Source: Acridotheres tristis | Taxonomy: Eukaryota > Chordata > Aves > Passeriformes > Sturnidae | Assembly (NCBI GenBank): GCA_037013685.1 | Contig: CM072887.1 | Span: 52,627,154-52,691,153, forward strand | DNA: 64,000 bases | Direction of reading: 5' to 3' | Shown here: one piece after another, positions 1-13,189 of the stretch | How the letters are laid out: every line of letters starts with the position of its first letter | How positions within the stretch are numbered: position 1 is the first letter of the stretch | The notes under the pieces: generated by a model | Seen by the model: only the letters and a program-made list of their open reading frames with translations | Told to the model about the DNA's origin: nothing | Databases searched by the model: none | Translations under genes and position numbers: made by a program

Positions 1-2339
1 GGCAGAAATGAGGTCAGAGCACTGCCCGCAGCTTACAGCAGAGCTGAAAGCCTGAAGCCAGCTTACAGAATAAAGAGAAAAGCTGCACCGAGAGCAGCTG
101 CTACCTCTAGGCTAATCGAGCTAGGTACCCAAGGATGAGACTTCCTCACTCAAGACTGGGAAACATTACTTCAGTGTTTTCTTGGGGGCTAGTCTGTGTC
201 TGCACTTTGAGGTAGATGCCAGGGCTTCATCTAAAGGCTATGAAAACCTGTAAATCGGTGAGGAAGGGCTGCAAAACATCACTGAGGTGACTTTAAAAAA
301 AACAAAACCAGCATAGAGAGGTTTGTTTCCTAGCCCCTGTCCTCATATATAAAGCCACATTGTATCACAGACAATTTATATCACAGTCCAGTAACACCGG
401 CTAACTTACTTTCTAATACTCCACAACAGAGAGCCCTTAAATAATAACTGAACAGAGATTTACCTATTATTTTATTAACAGTACAATTATAGGAGAAGGA
501 ACTGAAGCCTAGATACAAAAAAGTCTGTAATAAACTTGGTAAAGAAGTTATTCTTATCTGGTCTCTACTGTTTTGGTTAGCTTTGTTTTTCAGTATGTGA
601 AAGCTTTAGTGTGTTACATTTGGGGCTGGCTACTGGAAGTAGAAAATTAGCTGCATTACCATCCTCCCTTTCTCTGCAGTCTGTGAAGACACAGAGTATC
701 TGTGCAAGTCTTTAAATCCAGCCCACCACACCAAACAGTATCTTAGTCCAAGGAGTGGGAAAAGAACAGTAATTTCCAAATGGAAGCACCCACATGTAGA
801 AGCAATTTAATGGACTGCACAATACAACAGTTTAAATCAACAGCACTAAACTATTTGTCTATTTTTTTTTGAGATAAAAAAATCTTCACCACCATCATCA
901 CTACTACAATTTCTCAAAAGAAAATATTCCCAGCTGGGCTGGTGCTAGGAGTGGAAGGAGGAGGGTGTAAGACGGTGGTGGACAAATGAAAGAAGTGGTA
1001 AAAATTTAAAACTCTGAGACCAGACCACTAACTACTCCTTGACACAGCAATGAAAAAACAGTTATGTTCATTAAAAGTTGGTAAAGGATTACCAGGTAAT
1101 AAAGCAACAATAATTGTCTATTTTTTTGTGAGGGAGGAGAACAATATTCATGAATTCTGTAGGCAGAGACACAAATTCCAGACTGGCTATAGCTGGTTAT
1201 TTAGCTTTCTACCTGAAAACATGCATGTGGAAGAGAGCTTCTTGGCAGTCAGGGATAAACATGAGGAAGACAAAGAGACAAAGAGAGAGGCTTATGATCT
1301 TCCAGAGCTTGATTTATTGAGGGACAGCTCACCAAGACCAACAGTTGTTCCCCTAAATTCCGCAACATAAACACCAAGTAGTTTTGTCAACATGTAAAGG
1401 TAAACTTGTTTTTTGAAGTGGTATCTTATTTATTTTGATTTGCCATTTCAGTCTTTATTGTACATATCTCATTGCAACAACTAAAACACCCTGTAACAAT
1501 TCAGCTGCATGCTCCAAAATCTATTCGAAATCCTACTACAATAGGAAAAGGTGTCAGCAAAAGGAAAATACTGGAAAGGATAATGAATGCATGATAATGA
1601 AATATATGCTGGTCAATATTCAGATAATACATTGTCTCAACAACAAAATTCCAATGCAAAATACGGAAAATAAAACTAAATATATGTATACTGAACAGCT
1701 TCAATTATTAAAGAAAATGCATGCAGCCAAAAAAAAGGCAGAGTTAGATTTTATGCCAGGAATATTAATAAACTTATTTTCCCTACCTCTGAGGAAAATA
1801 ATGTGTGTTAATTTAAAGCCTGTAAGAGAATACTGCTATATAGCAACTGGACATGAGGCGCAATTTACAAGACCACTGAAATTTGGAATATATAGTGCTC
1901 ATACAGAACTAAAAAACCAAACAAACCAACCAACCTACCAAAACAAACAGTAAAAAAAAACCCCAACCACTTAGATTTATTAGTAGTTCTTACACTTTAT
2001 AACATGATCACTTAATTCAGAATGCTATTCCTATTTGCATTTTAGAATTTTTCTTAGAACAGCATTTGTGCCTTTATATTCTAAAATATTTGCCTAGATA
2101 ATTTTTGTCACTGAACAGCCATCAGATTAGTGGATCATAAAATAAATGACAATTACAAGATCAGGTATCTTTTGATAAACTCACTGTTCTGTTTAACTTA
2201 CTGCTAAATTTCAAAGGTATGGATAAAATTACTCCTGGGATATTAATTTAGCTCTCAGAATAACATTGAAAGAAAACCCTCCTTGAGCAGTAAGGAGAGT
2301 GGTAAGGGGAGCAACAATATTACGATCACTAATCTCCTA

Positions 2340-2600
2340 CAACAAAATAGTTTTTATCAGCCTGCAATCTAGTAGTTTTACTATCAAGTTAATTAATTGA
2401 CTCCTATGCTAATATCTAAATGCCAAGCAATTAATGGCACTGAACTATAAATGGCTTTTCTTTGCTCTTGTAGAGTTATTTTATAAAGCAAATGCAATTC
2501 TGTCACTTCACTGATTTAATGCAGGCTTTGTGAGGTTAATATTCCACGGCAATTGCAAAATAAAGAACTGCTTTAATTAACCTTCTATGATTTAAATACT
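2340..2600. other. AT-rich block dense in homeodomain-type sites
   Basis: Several TTAATTAA, TAATTGA and AATTAATGG motifs occur within 260 bases (AAGTTAATTAATTGACTCC near 2386, AGCAATTAATGGCAC near 2427, CTTTAATTAACC near 2571), together with a CACGGCAATTGCAAAATAAA segment. A clustered homeodomain enhancer is possible, but AT-richness alone raises such matches. Confidence 0.2.
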
Positions 2601-5600
2601 GGGAGAAATCAGAACTCAGAAACTTTAAATAATACCACCATCATAACAACAACAATACTTTGTGGATCAAAGCCAAACCATTGATTTGAGAACTTTAAGA
2701 AATACATTTGGACACGTGTTTCTTACTGCATTTCTAAACTCATTTTAAAAAATCTTTCTTTAAGCATAGCATACTACATCCATGATAGATTTTACATAGT
2801 TTTTGTAGTTGAGCTCAAAATGTTTCCTTTTAGGATTATTTACTTGTAAATACTGAAGTTTTTAGTTTGAACAAATGATTCAGCACCCCTACTTTTTGCA
2901 CTAGAATGCTTTGTGAAGATTTTTGTTATGGACATAGGACACTGCTCACTGAATCTACAAACTGACTGCGTGTAAGTAACTGAACACTAAAACTTAAAGC
3001 AGCTAAACAGGACTTCCCTTTTCCTAGGAGATTAAGTTTTCTCTCTCTTTCCAATTTAGCTGAAAGGAAGCTTTTATTGCCAGAGATTCTTTATGATATT
3101 GTATGCTGACTTCATTTTAGTACATGAAAAAATCAAGACTCAGGCCTTTCAGCATTGCATATTTTCAAGCACAAAAGCTGCAATGTGTCTGCCAGGCCCA
3201 GAATGATACAAAAACACAGGAATAAAAATTAAAAACCAGCAGGATACAGGTGGTCAGGAACATTCCTGCCAAACAGGTTTGCAATGTGCACTGACCTATC
3301 TCCTCTGACTATCCGGCCAGGTATCATCAAACCCCCATCAGCAGCAGATGCCTAAAGAGGTGCACTTGCTGATTTCTCAGGAAAAGAAAGCTGACCTTCA
3401 GAATTCCTCCTTCAAATGGAAAAGCCTGCTTTCAGCAGAAAACCATTATGAGATGAAGACAGTAAAAGAACATATATACTGAGAAAATGTTTAACTACAA
3501 TGAGGGAACTTGAAACTGAAGGTGCTGTTCAGTTGTTGAGACAACTCAGAGGCAAACAAATTCTTTCACTGACAGTCCTTCAGAATATTATAAAACAGAA
3601 GTATAAACAAACTTGCTACATTTTATACATGAACAGTAGTACCACTTTGCAAGATAAAGTACTTCTCCTTTCCCAGTAGTATCACTTAACAAATTCAAGT
3701 TACTACAAAGACAGCTATGTGTAAGGGGTAGTTATACATGCTAACTTTAACAGCTTCAGGACTAACAGACTGGAGTTGGATTTTTATTTGCATAAATTGA
3801 TCACAATGTCGGTAAACACTCTCTTTAAAATAACAGGGCCAAGAAAGTCTTCTCTAAATCTGAATGCAGATTTTTGGGTTTGGTCAACAAGCCCTTAGCA
3901 AAAACAAGCCTGCGCTGCTGTGACTGCTGCTCTGTGCTATGCCCTCAATTTTGGGGTTGTGCTCAGGTGTGAATTTACAGACAATTATACTTTCTTCTTC
4001 TGCCTGACTCTGTTCCTTCTAGCTACTTGGCTCTGGAAGATTATTCTCCAAGTCTGACAAGGTAGTACCTATTATAAACTTATAAATATAGAGAGAAATC
4101 ACTGAGTAAAAAAAGAGAGGTTTGACACATTTCCTGGATGATATAAGCAATGATGAGCAAACAGAGCAGTCCCCAAATGGACAATAAGCAGCCATTCCCA
4201 GTACTGAGAGAAGATGTAGCACAGGAGTCAGTTTCACTGAACTCCTGAGCTGAGCTAAGTAACCTCCACCAGATAAATAGCCTTATGCTTAACACTTATT
4301 TGCTATCATAGCAGCATCATGATTATGAAATAAGACTTCATAAAAGCGTTATCTAACTGGCAAATATTTCAGTCAGTTAAGTACTCATTGAACATGCAAG
4401 GGTTCAAACCTCTCTTGTCCTTCCTGAAAATATCACGTGCTTAATAAAGACTCAAAAAGGATAAATCAGTTTTATGCACAAGTTCAATACAGTTCCTAAG
4501 TATTTCAACAGTTCTTAAATCACTTCAGTGTTCAGCAGATGCTGGTCACTGGTGGCTTGACTAGAAGCTAGGATTTAAGTCGTGGTGTGTGAGTTTGGAA
4601 GCCATTTGCTGAAAGCCTGCTCCCCTTCCCTGCTCCCCAAGGCCAGTCAAACTTACCTAGAGAGGCAAGAAGCCAATATTGCACTATGTCTTTTGGCAGC
4701 TATCTGACCTTTCTGAAGCACGCTGACAACACAAGGTTCAGTGTACCAAAACTGATGCCTTCATAGAAAATAGTACTAGTGGTGCTCCTTGTCCCTAATT
4801 TCAGCGCCTCCCTCCTCCGCCAGAAGGAAGGCTGAAAAAGCTGGCAAAGTATATATATAATGTACCTGTATAAGTTCTTAGTGTCATGAGCCTGGGATTA
4901 AATATTTTACAGGAATTACTTCTCCCTTGTACCTCTTCACTCTGGAAAGAATATAATTGCTCCTAAGCTAAAAACAAGTCCAGCATTTCAGAATGGAGTG
5001 AGCGTACACTGAGCACTAGGCATCTCTGTTGCTGCAATGATGAAAGCCAAGAAGGATTTATGATACACAACAAGCAGTGGTGTTAGCCATTGCTGCTGAC
5101 AGCAGGCAACTATCTCTTCTGAACATTAAATTTGATTATGAGTTCCCATATAACTGTAATAGCCAACTTCCACAAAGTATACTCTCCTATATGCCTGGCA
5201 GCAAATGTCAGATTAACAGACAAGCTTGTTCTTCCCCAGATTTCCTGTGGTTCATAACCCAACAAATAATAAGTGCAACCACTCATCTAGTGGTAGAATG
5301 ATTACAGACACAAAAGTTTAAAAAAGACAGAAGGACAAATGATTTCTATTACAACTTTTAAGACATGCGCAGCTATATGGTAGTCCTTAAAACAAACTTA
5401 AATTAAAGTCTGAAGGATTTGAGACTAAACTACAGTACAGTCGACTGCAAATTCTGTGCCAATTTCTAGTATCTTAAGAGTGATCTTACTATAAAGAGAA
5501 ATTATATGAAGTACACAAATTTGAACTCACTGAGGACTGTCTGTGTTACTTACTAGTGAATTTGGTATTTGAATGTATGACAGTTATTCCTATTATTACA

Positions 5601-5778
5601 ATACTATTTTTGTACAGTGTTACACCCCAAAACAGCTTGACAATGTTAATTAACATGTTGCTTATTATACTGTTTAAAGAACTTTAGCAGCTCACATTGA
5701 ATTTAAAAACAATACTTCATCTTCATTGTACCAAAATCACTTTAATAATTTGGTGCATTTTGCCACAATACAATTTGT

Positions 5779-5820
5779 TCTGTTTTCATGACAGTCATAC
5801 AGATTGGACATGAAAACAGA
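5779..5820. repeat. Short inverted repeat, 12-bp arms
   Basis: TCTGTTTTCATG at 5779-5790 pairs exactly with CATGAAAACAGA at 5809-5820 across an 18-base loop. It lies in an AT-rich block that also has the 14-bp palindrome ATGTTAATTAACAT (5643-5656). Confidence 0.8.
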
Positions 5821-8359
5821 TTAATTAGTTTCACATTTTGTTCACATTTTCAAAGACTGTTTCAAATCAGGAAATGTTTTATCTGTCCTACCTTGCACTG
5901 ACTCAACACTAGAAACAGATGTCTGTGAAAGAACATTCTCATCCTCATCTCAGGCTTAAAACTGAGACTAATTCCCACTATTGATCTCAGTTCAGGGAAA
6001 CTTAGAGAAGTCGCAGCCCCTTATGGAAGCATCAGTGGTCTCCAACCCTCTGCCTGGAGAGACTGACCAAAGTGTCACCAGAGATGCTTCCCACCTTCTC
6101 ATGTACACTTTCTGCTTCAGATGCCTTTCTACCTGGGACTATTAAAACAATTCACTAATTCCTACTGGCCCGAACTGCATTTGTCCCTTGGCTCAGTCTC
6201 AGAAAAAAACCCCACCGGTTAGTCTGCTCTTTATTTGTCCTATACAGTTTGCATTGGAAAAAAATCTGGCCAAGATCAGTAGGTAAGGTATATTGTGCTG
6301 GGGGACAAACAAGATTTTGGCCAGCTTTTACAACATTTAAATAAAACCTGTGAGGCAGTGAGAGAGTAAAGTTTGTTTGCTTGTTTATAAAACATTTTCT
6401 CCTTTCAAGTAAAAGCAGACTAAAGAGTGAGCCTGAACTACTTAGAAAACCCCATAATAACCACAACAAATGATGTACAAACACACACAAACTCTTCATG
6501 CATAGAGTTAAGCAGAATGACCAATGCCCCAGAAAAGGGCATATGCATGCCCCACCTCAAGGACCTGCCACGTTTCTTCCCAGTTTAATCTTACGCCTGT
6601 ACATGAGGAAAGAGATCAGCATTCTATTCTGGAAATTTGCAAGCAGAGAGCTTCCAGGAAGGTGTAAAACAAAAGATGATTTCATTCAGGGTAACAGCAG
6701 TAGGTGTAGAATAAAATCACTATTTTTGTTTAACTAAGAGTGAGAACTATTTTGCAGATCCATTTCATCTGTCAAAAACTGATATGGTCCCAATTCATAA
6801 AATAACACAATAAAGCTTAAAGGCACATTTCTATCTCAATACATATGAACACATGCTACATAAAGCAAGGAAATATATAAACATGGCTGTTTACAAGCCA
6901 GTTGGAAAGCATAAAACCCAAAAATATACATTACACTATCTTAACAAAATAATGTTTAATGATGACAGTTTAAGTTTGCAATTACATGACATTCTTGAGC
7001 AAAATATAACTTCTACTTATGGCAAAAGATTTAAAACTGAAAAAACAAGTGAAGCATTTATTCATTTATATGCCATTTCAAGATGAAAAACTCTGCCAAG
7101 GGCAACACTACAGCAGTGTAGCACATCTTTCTTTCTCTTTTTTCTTTTAAAGAGCAGTAAAGGTAAAAAGATGTTAAACATAAAAGAAAGAAAAAAGAAA
7201 AAACCAGCCAAGGCAGTATCTACATCTACTGGCAATATCTAATGATCAATGAATCTGCTACTGCAATAAATTTGCTTAAAACAAAGCTCTTCCTTTTATA
7301 GTTTTTACACAGCAGGCTCCTGATATGAAGAGGGGATGACTGATGCTGGCTTACAATATGGTTCTATAGTAAACTGTGCCAGTATTACTATCAAATCACC
7401 TCTTATGAAACTCCCTTTCTGCCTACTATGCAATCAATTTAACAAAGATCTAAACAACTTAACAGTTCAAACATTCAAATAAATCCCATTCTCCTCCTTC
7501 CCATCTACGCTTATTAGAAGAATGAAAGTCACAAGTCACTGGAACAGTCCCAGAAATTGTTTTATCTGTTTACTTTTATTAGACAAGATTGCATATTGAA
7601 TTCAAGTGAGTCAAGGAAAAACAGCAATGGCTTCACACTTCTACAATATGTGAGAAATGAAGATGAGCACCAATTCTAAGGCACAACACAGTTATACCTG
7701 ACCTCAGGAGCTCACTCACAATGTGTCTAAAAGAGCAAAAATAAAACATCATCTGCAAGAAATTTCACATCAGTTTTGTCCCTATAACAGAATACCCAGA
7801 TCTTCACACTATGGGGTTTTACACAAAAGGAAACTGGTGGCAAGGAAAAGTCTGTCATCCAGACAGAATAAACATTATTTTCAGCTTTATAATCTCCAAA
7901 ACAAGTAGCTTGACATAAATCTACAAGGGAAATAAAGAGAATACAGTCAGGAAAAGAAGGCAAATTAGAGAAGCATTTCTCTTCTCCTTCCTGAAGTAAA
8001 ACCAATTCAATCACACTCACATCACAAAATCAATATAGAAAGACAAAAAAATGGTTAATGAATAATATAGAAAACATGAAGGAAATTCATTTGCAAGCTG
8101 AAAAGAAAGAGCAAAACTAAGGATGACAGACAGAAAGGATGACAGATTGTATGACTGAAACTACCTCAGCTTTCTAATTGACAGGATTATATAAACAGGA
8201 TGTACTGATATTTTTAGGAGCAGGAATAAGAAAGATACACCAACTGGTGCAACAGGTAATATATGATTCTGTAGTTTATTTGAAAATTGTATTCAGAATA
8301 TGTAAAGCCAGTTTTAAGTCCCAGCAACACAATCACATGTATTCGAAGAGACTTTCAGA

Positions 8360-8620
8360 GAGAGGTCATATAGTCAAACCCCCAGTTCAAAACAAGCCTA
8401 GCAAGAACAGGGTGCTTGGGGGCTTTGTCTAGTTGAATTTCTCCAGTGATGGAGATTCCAGTCTCTCTGGAATTTTGTGCAGTTTATAACTTTTGAGTTT
8501 GTTTCTTTCTTTCTTTTACAGAGCTGAAATGACCCTCTTCTTAGGGTGTCTCTACTGCTTTTTGTCCTTCCATTGTGTCCCTGAGATGAGTTTGGCTTTG
8601 TTCTCACTCACATTCTCCAG
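8360..8620 (-). mobile_element. Decayed CR1 LINE fragment, minus orientation
   Basis: The plus strand reads like the reverse complement of an older CR1 3' region. It has GAGAGGTCATATAGTCAAAC (8360-8379), then GGGGGCTTTGTCTAGTTGAA (8419-8438), then CCAGTGATGGAGATTCCAGT (8443-8462) with CTCTCTGG, and then TTTGTCCTTCCATTGTGTCC (8561-8580) with TGAGATGAGTTTGGCTTTG. The order agrees with the known layout of CR1 copies read backwards. Divergence is high, with small indels. The ends are approximate. Confidence 0.68.
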
Positions 8621-11232
8621 CTTGGTACCTCTCCTAAAAACAAAACAAGTACCTGCTCCGATTTCTCTTGCTAAAATTTTAATCAAATAAATTATAATTC
8701 TTTATTTTTCAAAGGTAATCAGTCTTATATAAGCAAAGATATTTATGCTTATGTAAGTCCAGTTTGTAATTTTTTTCTATCAGCAGCAGAATTTGACGTA
8801 TGTTGCCAACTTTTTTCGTTTTTTGTTTAGTAATAACTTCTGTATTCCACACACCGCTGGATGGTACTTCTACAATGCATTACCAGCAGAGAAAGAACAC
8901 TTTTGCTCAAGTGTCAGAAATACAGACTTCAATTTCTTGTGTTAGGAATTGTTTACTAGATGAACAGTTCTCAAAGAATGGGAAAGCATATGGTGAGGTT
9001 TTACAGAGAAACATGACAGAAGAAGTGTTCACCTGCTGATTCTTCTTGAGAAAGGGGGAAGAGCAGCCATGGAACTGATCTGGACATTGGGAAAGAAGCA
9101 AGCCCCAAAGTGTTTTAGGACTACTTATTATTTATACAAAATACTCCCATCTACACACAAATACTCCAATTACATAGTGAAACTATCATACAACTCAGAA
9201 CCTGAGATCAGAGTCCAAAATTTAAGAGGCTGACCACTACTGAAGAAGTCATTTACAAACCATCACGAATTCAGGTTAAATTCTCACAGAAAGAACTACC
9301 AACTGTAAGAGTGTTGGTGAGGACCTCATGCATCATCTCAACTTGCAGATTGAGGCAAAAAATGCCTACTGACCTTCAGATGCCTGTATCACCCTTGGTC
9401 CCTGGATTTAAGCTGTCCTTCAGCGTCACCTCAAATCCTCAAAAAGGGAATTTGGCTATATCAAGGCTGGTATCTTTTACCTGTGAATCTGCCCCTGCCT
9501 TTCTCTTCGACTCAGTTCTCAGAAATTCAAAATATAAGGAAGGCTTTACTCTAATTTTGCCTTCATCCTTCTATGATCCCTCTCATGTCACTGCACAAAC
9601 CTTCTCTTTCCCAGCTATGATAGCAAATGATGTAATTGGAACAACTATCAACAGATAAATCAGTATCTTGTTACTCGTAAGGCCTATAAAATTGGAATGT
9701 TTTGTGTATTTTTTAAACCAAAATATTCAATCCATTTCAACTGGCAGTATATTTAAAACATGACAATGCATCCAAGGCAGCAAAAAACCCATTTCAATTT
9801 CACACACTGTGATATGTAGACATTGGTGCAGCCGTGTTTCTTCTATCTTATAGGCTGTATTACTAGGTCTTTATCTGCTGAGACTTCACCAAGATGCTTA
9901 TGAACAGTATTTTCAAGTCATAGAGAAATCAAGCATTTAATGGCAAAGTAAAAAGGAAGAAAATTAAATTTAAAGACACAACTGCAATCTTTAAAGTTGC
10001 AGTTACATATAATCCAAAAGACGAAATGTGGTGACATTTACAAGAATATCATAGATACAATTAAGAATTCTATTTCATAAACCATCCAGCATTTTAATGA
10101 AAAAAGTTAATTCTCAATGGAATTTTAAAATGTAGATGAAGAAAAATTAACATGTAATTACACAGTAAAATTATCATAGCTTTATTTTAAAGTCAAAGGA
10201 GGGGAGTCTCCAGTATCATTGCCACTTACAGCATCTTTTGTTAGTTTATTTTACACACTATTTTTATTTCATGCTAAGATTTCTACATTGCACCAGCATA
10301 ATCCCAAAATGTTAATCAACCATGCCTGACAGAATTCCCCAGTGACTTGCAGCAAGTGCTGATGCTTCCACTAATATCCAGTCTTGAACAACTCACTTTT
10401 GTTAGATTTCCCAGGATGGTGAGTATGCTTTAGTTTCATCTTTCCATTTCCAGATCACCTCTCCATGATTAACAGAGCTGAGACTGCAGATAGAACTGAG
10501 CCTACATGTTCAGCTGCATCAGCTATGCACATCCATTTTGTTCAGTATCTAAAACCCAAGTGTTTCTTCAGCTCTGGTAACCAGACCCATACATTGTCAC
10601 TTCTGATCTTGGTTAAAAACAGAATCACTTGAAATTAATTTTAATGCTTAATATAAAGAGCACAATTCAAAACCAACAATGGGTAATGAACTGTGCAGTT
10701 TCACTAACTGGACGTGCAAACTGACAACATTCAAATTAATAGCTGCAATAACCATTTAAAATATCTTTTAAGGTGCTCCCTTGACAAAGCAACCCCAAAA
10801 ACCCTTGAACTCCTCCCACAAAAACCCCAAATCAGGAGTGACCACATTAGATGCAGGAATTCTCAACTACATCTGTCTTGTGAGGAAACAACAAAACAAA
10901 AGAAAGGAAAAGCTCCAGCATCCACTGACATCAAGAAATGGTTACCTGCTTTTAAAAGCACAGTTAATAGTTGCTGGGACATATACACTGGCTTTACCCT
11001 AAAAAAGTGATATGAAATGAAGTCTGAAAATGTGCGCAGATGTATTTGTGTATATATCCTGAAGATCGCTCAGAAGGATTTGGTCTGATTCCACATTTAT
11101 TTAATTTTACCCAATTTAGTATTTAATTATTGTTATTCAATTAACACGAAAGATGAGGGGTGTGTTTTGTTCAGTGCACACGGGCCCCTTTTACACTCCC
11201 AGCCCCAGGGGGAGTGTCAGTAGAGGAGGACA

Positions 11233-11243
11233 GTGCTTACCTG
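11233..11243 (-). other. ARID1B: Splice donor of the ARID1B 141-nt exon
   Basis: Read on the minus strand, the junction is CAG/GTAAGCAC, close to the U1 consensus. An in-frame stop follows 8 codons later, so the coding similarity and the splice signal agree on the exon end. Confidence 0.93.
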
Positions 11244-11381
11244 CTGAGCCTGGTACCTCTGCTGGGCCTGTGACAGATACTGTGCCTGGGGCGGCAGGTG
11301 CTGCGGCTGCTGGTTGTAGTACGGCTGCTGGCCCTGCTGGCAGTAGCCACTTACACCTTGCTGTCCATACTGAGGTGGGAT
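11241..11381 (-). CDS. ARID1B: ARID1B internal coding exon (downstream of the two seen)
   Basis: This exon encodes 47 residues that follow directly on from the 59077-59271 exon in the ARID1B protein. The translation starts [20 protein letters not shown] and ends [16 protein letters not shown]. The [11 protein letters not shown] stretch with its lone Cys is characteristic of ARID1B; ARID1A has GYGQQGQTPYY at this place. It is a Gln/Tyr/Pro-rich disordered segment of the kind linked to condensate formation by BAF, well before the ARID DNA-binding domain. The splice sites are strong: a pyrimidine-rich CTTGGCTCTTCCAACAG acceptor just above 11381 and a near-consensus CAG/GTAAGC donor at 11241. The exon is phase 0-0 and 141 nt. 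From memory, the mammalian exon is about three codons longer (an extra Pro-Pro before HLPPQ and one residue in the YL(P)SQ stretch). That comparison is recollection, not an alignment. The next ARID1B exon, the large one with the RPSSLPDLSGSIDDLP-type sequence, is not found down to base 1. Confidence 0.96.
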
Positions 11382-11400
11382 CTGTTGGAAGAGCCAAGCA
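11382..11400 (-). other. ARID1B: Splice acceptor of the ARID1B 141-nt exon
   Basis: Read on the minus strand, the intron ends TTGCTTGGCTCTTCCAACAG before ATC CCA CCT. A pyrimidine-rich tract and a CTCAT branch-point-like motif about 30 bases upstream support it. Phase 0. Confidence 0.92.
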
Positions 11401-12542
11401 AAGGAAATGCATGAGTGGAAGCAGAAGAACATGAAATCAAGCTGTGTCCCACCCATGTGGCAACCTCAGCAGAAGTGATATCCCCAGCTGCACGCCTGAC
11501 CTGCTGGTCTGAGTCCTTTACTCAGCAGCTCATGGGAACCCTTAGATCCTCTTGCCTCAGCAACAGCAGTAAGCCCAAGTGCCCTGCATAGTTACTCTTT
11601 TCAGGAAGAGCTTCTAAGGAAAATACCACACTTCTGAACATCACAATTTTGTCATACCCACCCTTAAAACACAGAAGCAGTTATTTGAAATATTTGCTCT
11701 CCATGGGCACACTACTCAGGCAAATCAACAGAGGAATCATTCTGATGTGCTGACCCAAGAACCGTGGAAAAATGGCACAAGTCTTAAACAGACATTGAAA
11801 GAGAAATGCGAAATGCTTTTTTAAAAAATTTTTCTTTGCTTTGTTTACCAATCAGGTACTAATTTTTATTTAATGTTTTGCCCACAAGTCTCAGGGTTTT
11901 GCTGTTTGTATTTAAGCCTTATACAAAAGTCTTGGAGTTTGGCAGGATTTTGATTTTGTCAAGTTCAATCTCTCTTAGTCTTCTCCCCCCTACTAAGATA
12001 TATACTTTTTTTTAAAATAATAACAAAACAAAACAATGTGTTACACACCAGTTGGAACATGTATCACGTACTGAGAACCTGCACACACTGAGAATTTAAG
12101 TTAGAATCAAAACCAAGTCAATTACAATGTCAGAGAAATTTTCTGCATTAGTTTAGTCTATAAGCCTTGTATCAATAGACACTGACATTTTCCTGAGGTA
12201 TTTGAAAAAGCACACTTTCAACAGACTCTTGATATCCTGCCAAGATTTTCTTGATTTTAGGTACCTATGCTTTTCCCAAAACTTTGGAATTTAATATCAT
12301 TTCAGAAAAAATAAGATGCAGCATATGACTTCTCCCTCCAAGAACGGACCTCCCATTGGTCCTGTACATCCCTGCCCTAAGCAAGTGACTCAAATACCTG
12401 AGCACATCTGAAATGCTTTGATCTCTGATCTGTTGCTACTGAAATTCTGATATAACGATACATCTGTTTATTCAACAAGCAAACACATACCTGTTCTACC
12501 TAAAGTTAATTTACTACATTCATTCAACAGTATTTGTTAGGT

Positions 12543-12606
12543 GATAATAATAATAATAATGATAACGATAATAATAATAACAACAGTAATAATAATAGCA
12601 ATAATA
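12543..12606. repeat. (AAT)n microsatellite, interrupted
   Basis: About 64 bases of ATA/AAT triplets, interrupted by ATGATAACGATA and ACAACAGTAATA variants. It lies close to the ARID1B 141-nt exon (about 1.2 kb into the upstream intron) and is probably length-polymorphic. Confidence 0.9.
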
Positions 12607-13189
12607 CAAAGTTAAACACCTGCTTAGGCTGTTTTTATTACCACAACTTGATCTGCTCCTATTACTTCTGCCAGAAGTTGGCAGTCCTACCTCTTGGTTA
12701 CCCCTAAAGTCATCACTGTAACCTCATTCCTGCACTTGCTCTCTTTGCCCTCACTTCCATTTCCTTTCCCATAATTTCACTGGCAGTTGAATGTTTCTGT
12801 GACCAAAGCAACCCTTTCTGACAAATACCCTCTCCCCAGTGATGCATAAATGAGGCCTTTATAATGTAAACTAAAAAGGGTGTGTTGGAATATCATCAGG
12901 CAAACAGGCAGCTGGAGTCTGGGATCTGACAGAAGACCACATGGTGATTTGCCCATCATCTGCAAAGGTCACAGAGCCTGGACTGGTTCCTAGTAAATGC
13001 TGAGGAGAAACCTATGTTGTGGCCCATCTGGGTTCCAGTTACACTGGGAAGAAAAGGAAAGATAGCCAGACAGCAAAATATGGGCTGCTAGAAAAAACTA
13101 AAAAAAAAGGGAACTTGAATGCCAGTTGACAGGATGGTAACAAAGCAAAAGATCAGATGCATGAGCAAACAGAATATTTCTAGAATAAA

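Larger units (their letters stand above)
1..11240 (-). other. ARID1B: ARID1B intron downstream of the 141-nt exon, partial
   Basis: This is the 5' part of the intron after the 141-nt exon and runs off the window at base 1. It is AT-rich and mostly unique sequence. A decayed CR1 copy lies at about 8360-8620. Two AT-rich stretches with many homeodomain-type TAATTA/TTAATTAA sites lie at 2340-2600 and 5540-5880. I see no ARID1B exon, RNA gene or other gene here. A pyrimidine/purine hairpin-like patch at 7123-7199 (ACATCTTT pairing with AAAGATGT) is the only other structure noted. Confidence 0.8.

Noticed and set aside
7123..7199. Pyrimidine-tract/purine-tract hairpin as a small RNA gene
   Set aside because: Pairing comes mostly from low-complexity T/C and A/G runs. 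No microRNA-like stem is convincing.
11153..11434. Plus-strand open frames over the 11241-11381 exon
   Set aside because: They are antisense shadows of the GC-rich ARID1B exon. The minus-strand frame has the known protein and correct splice sites.
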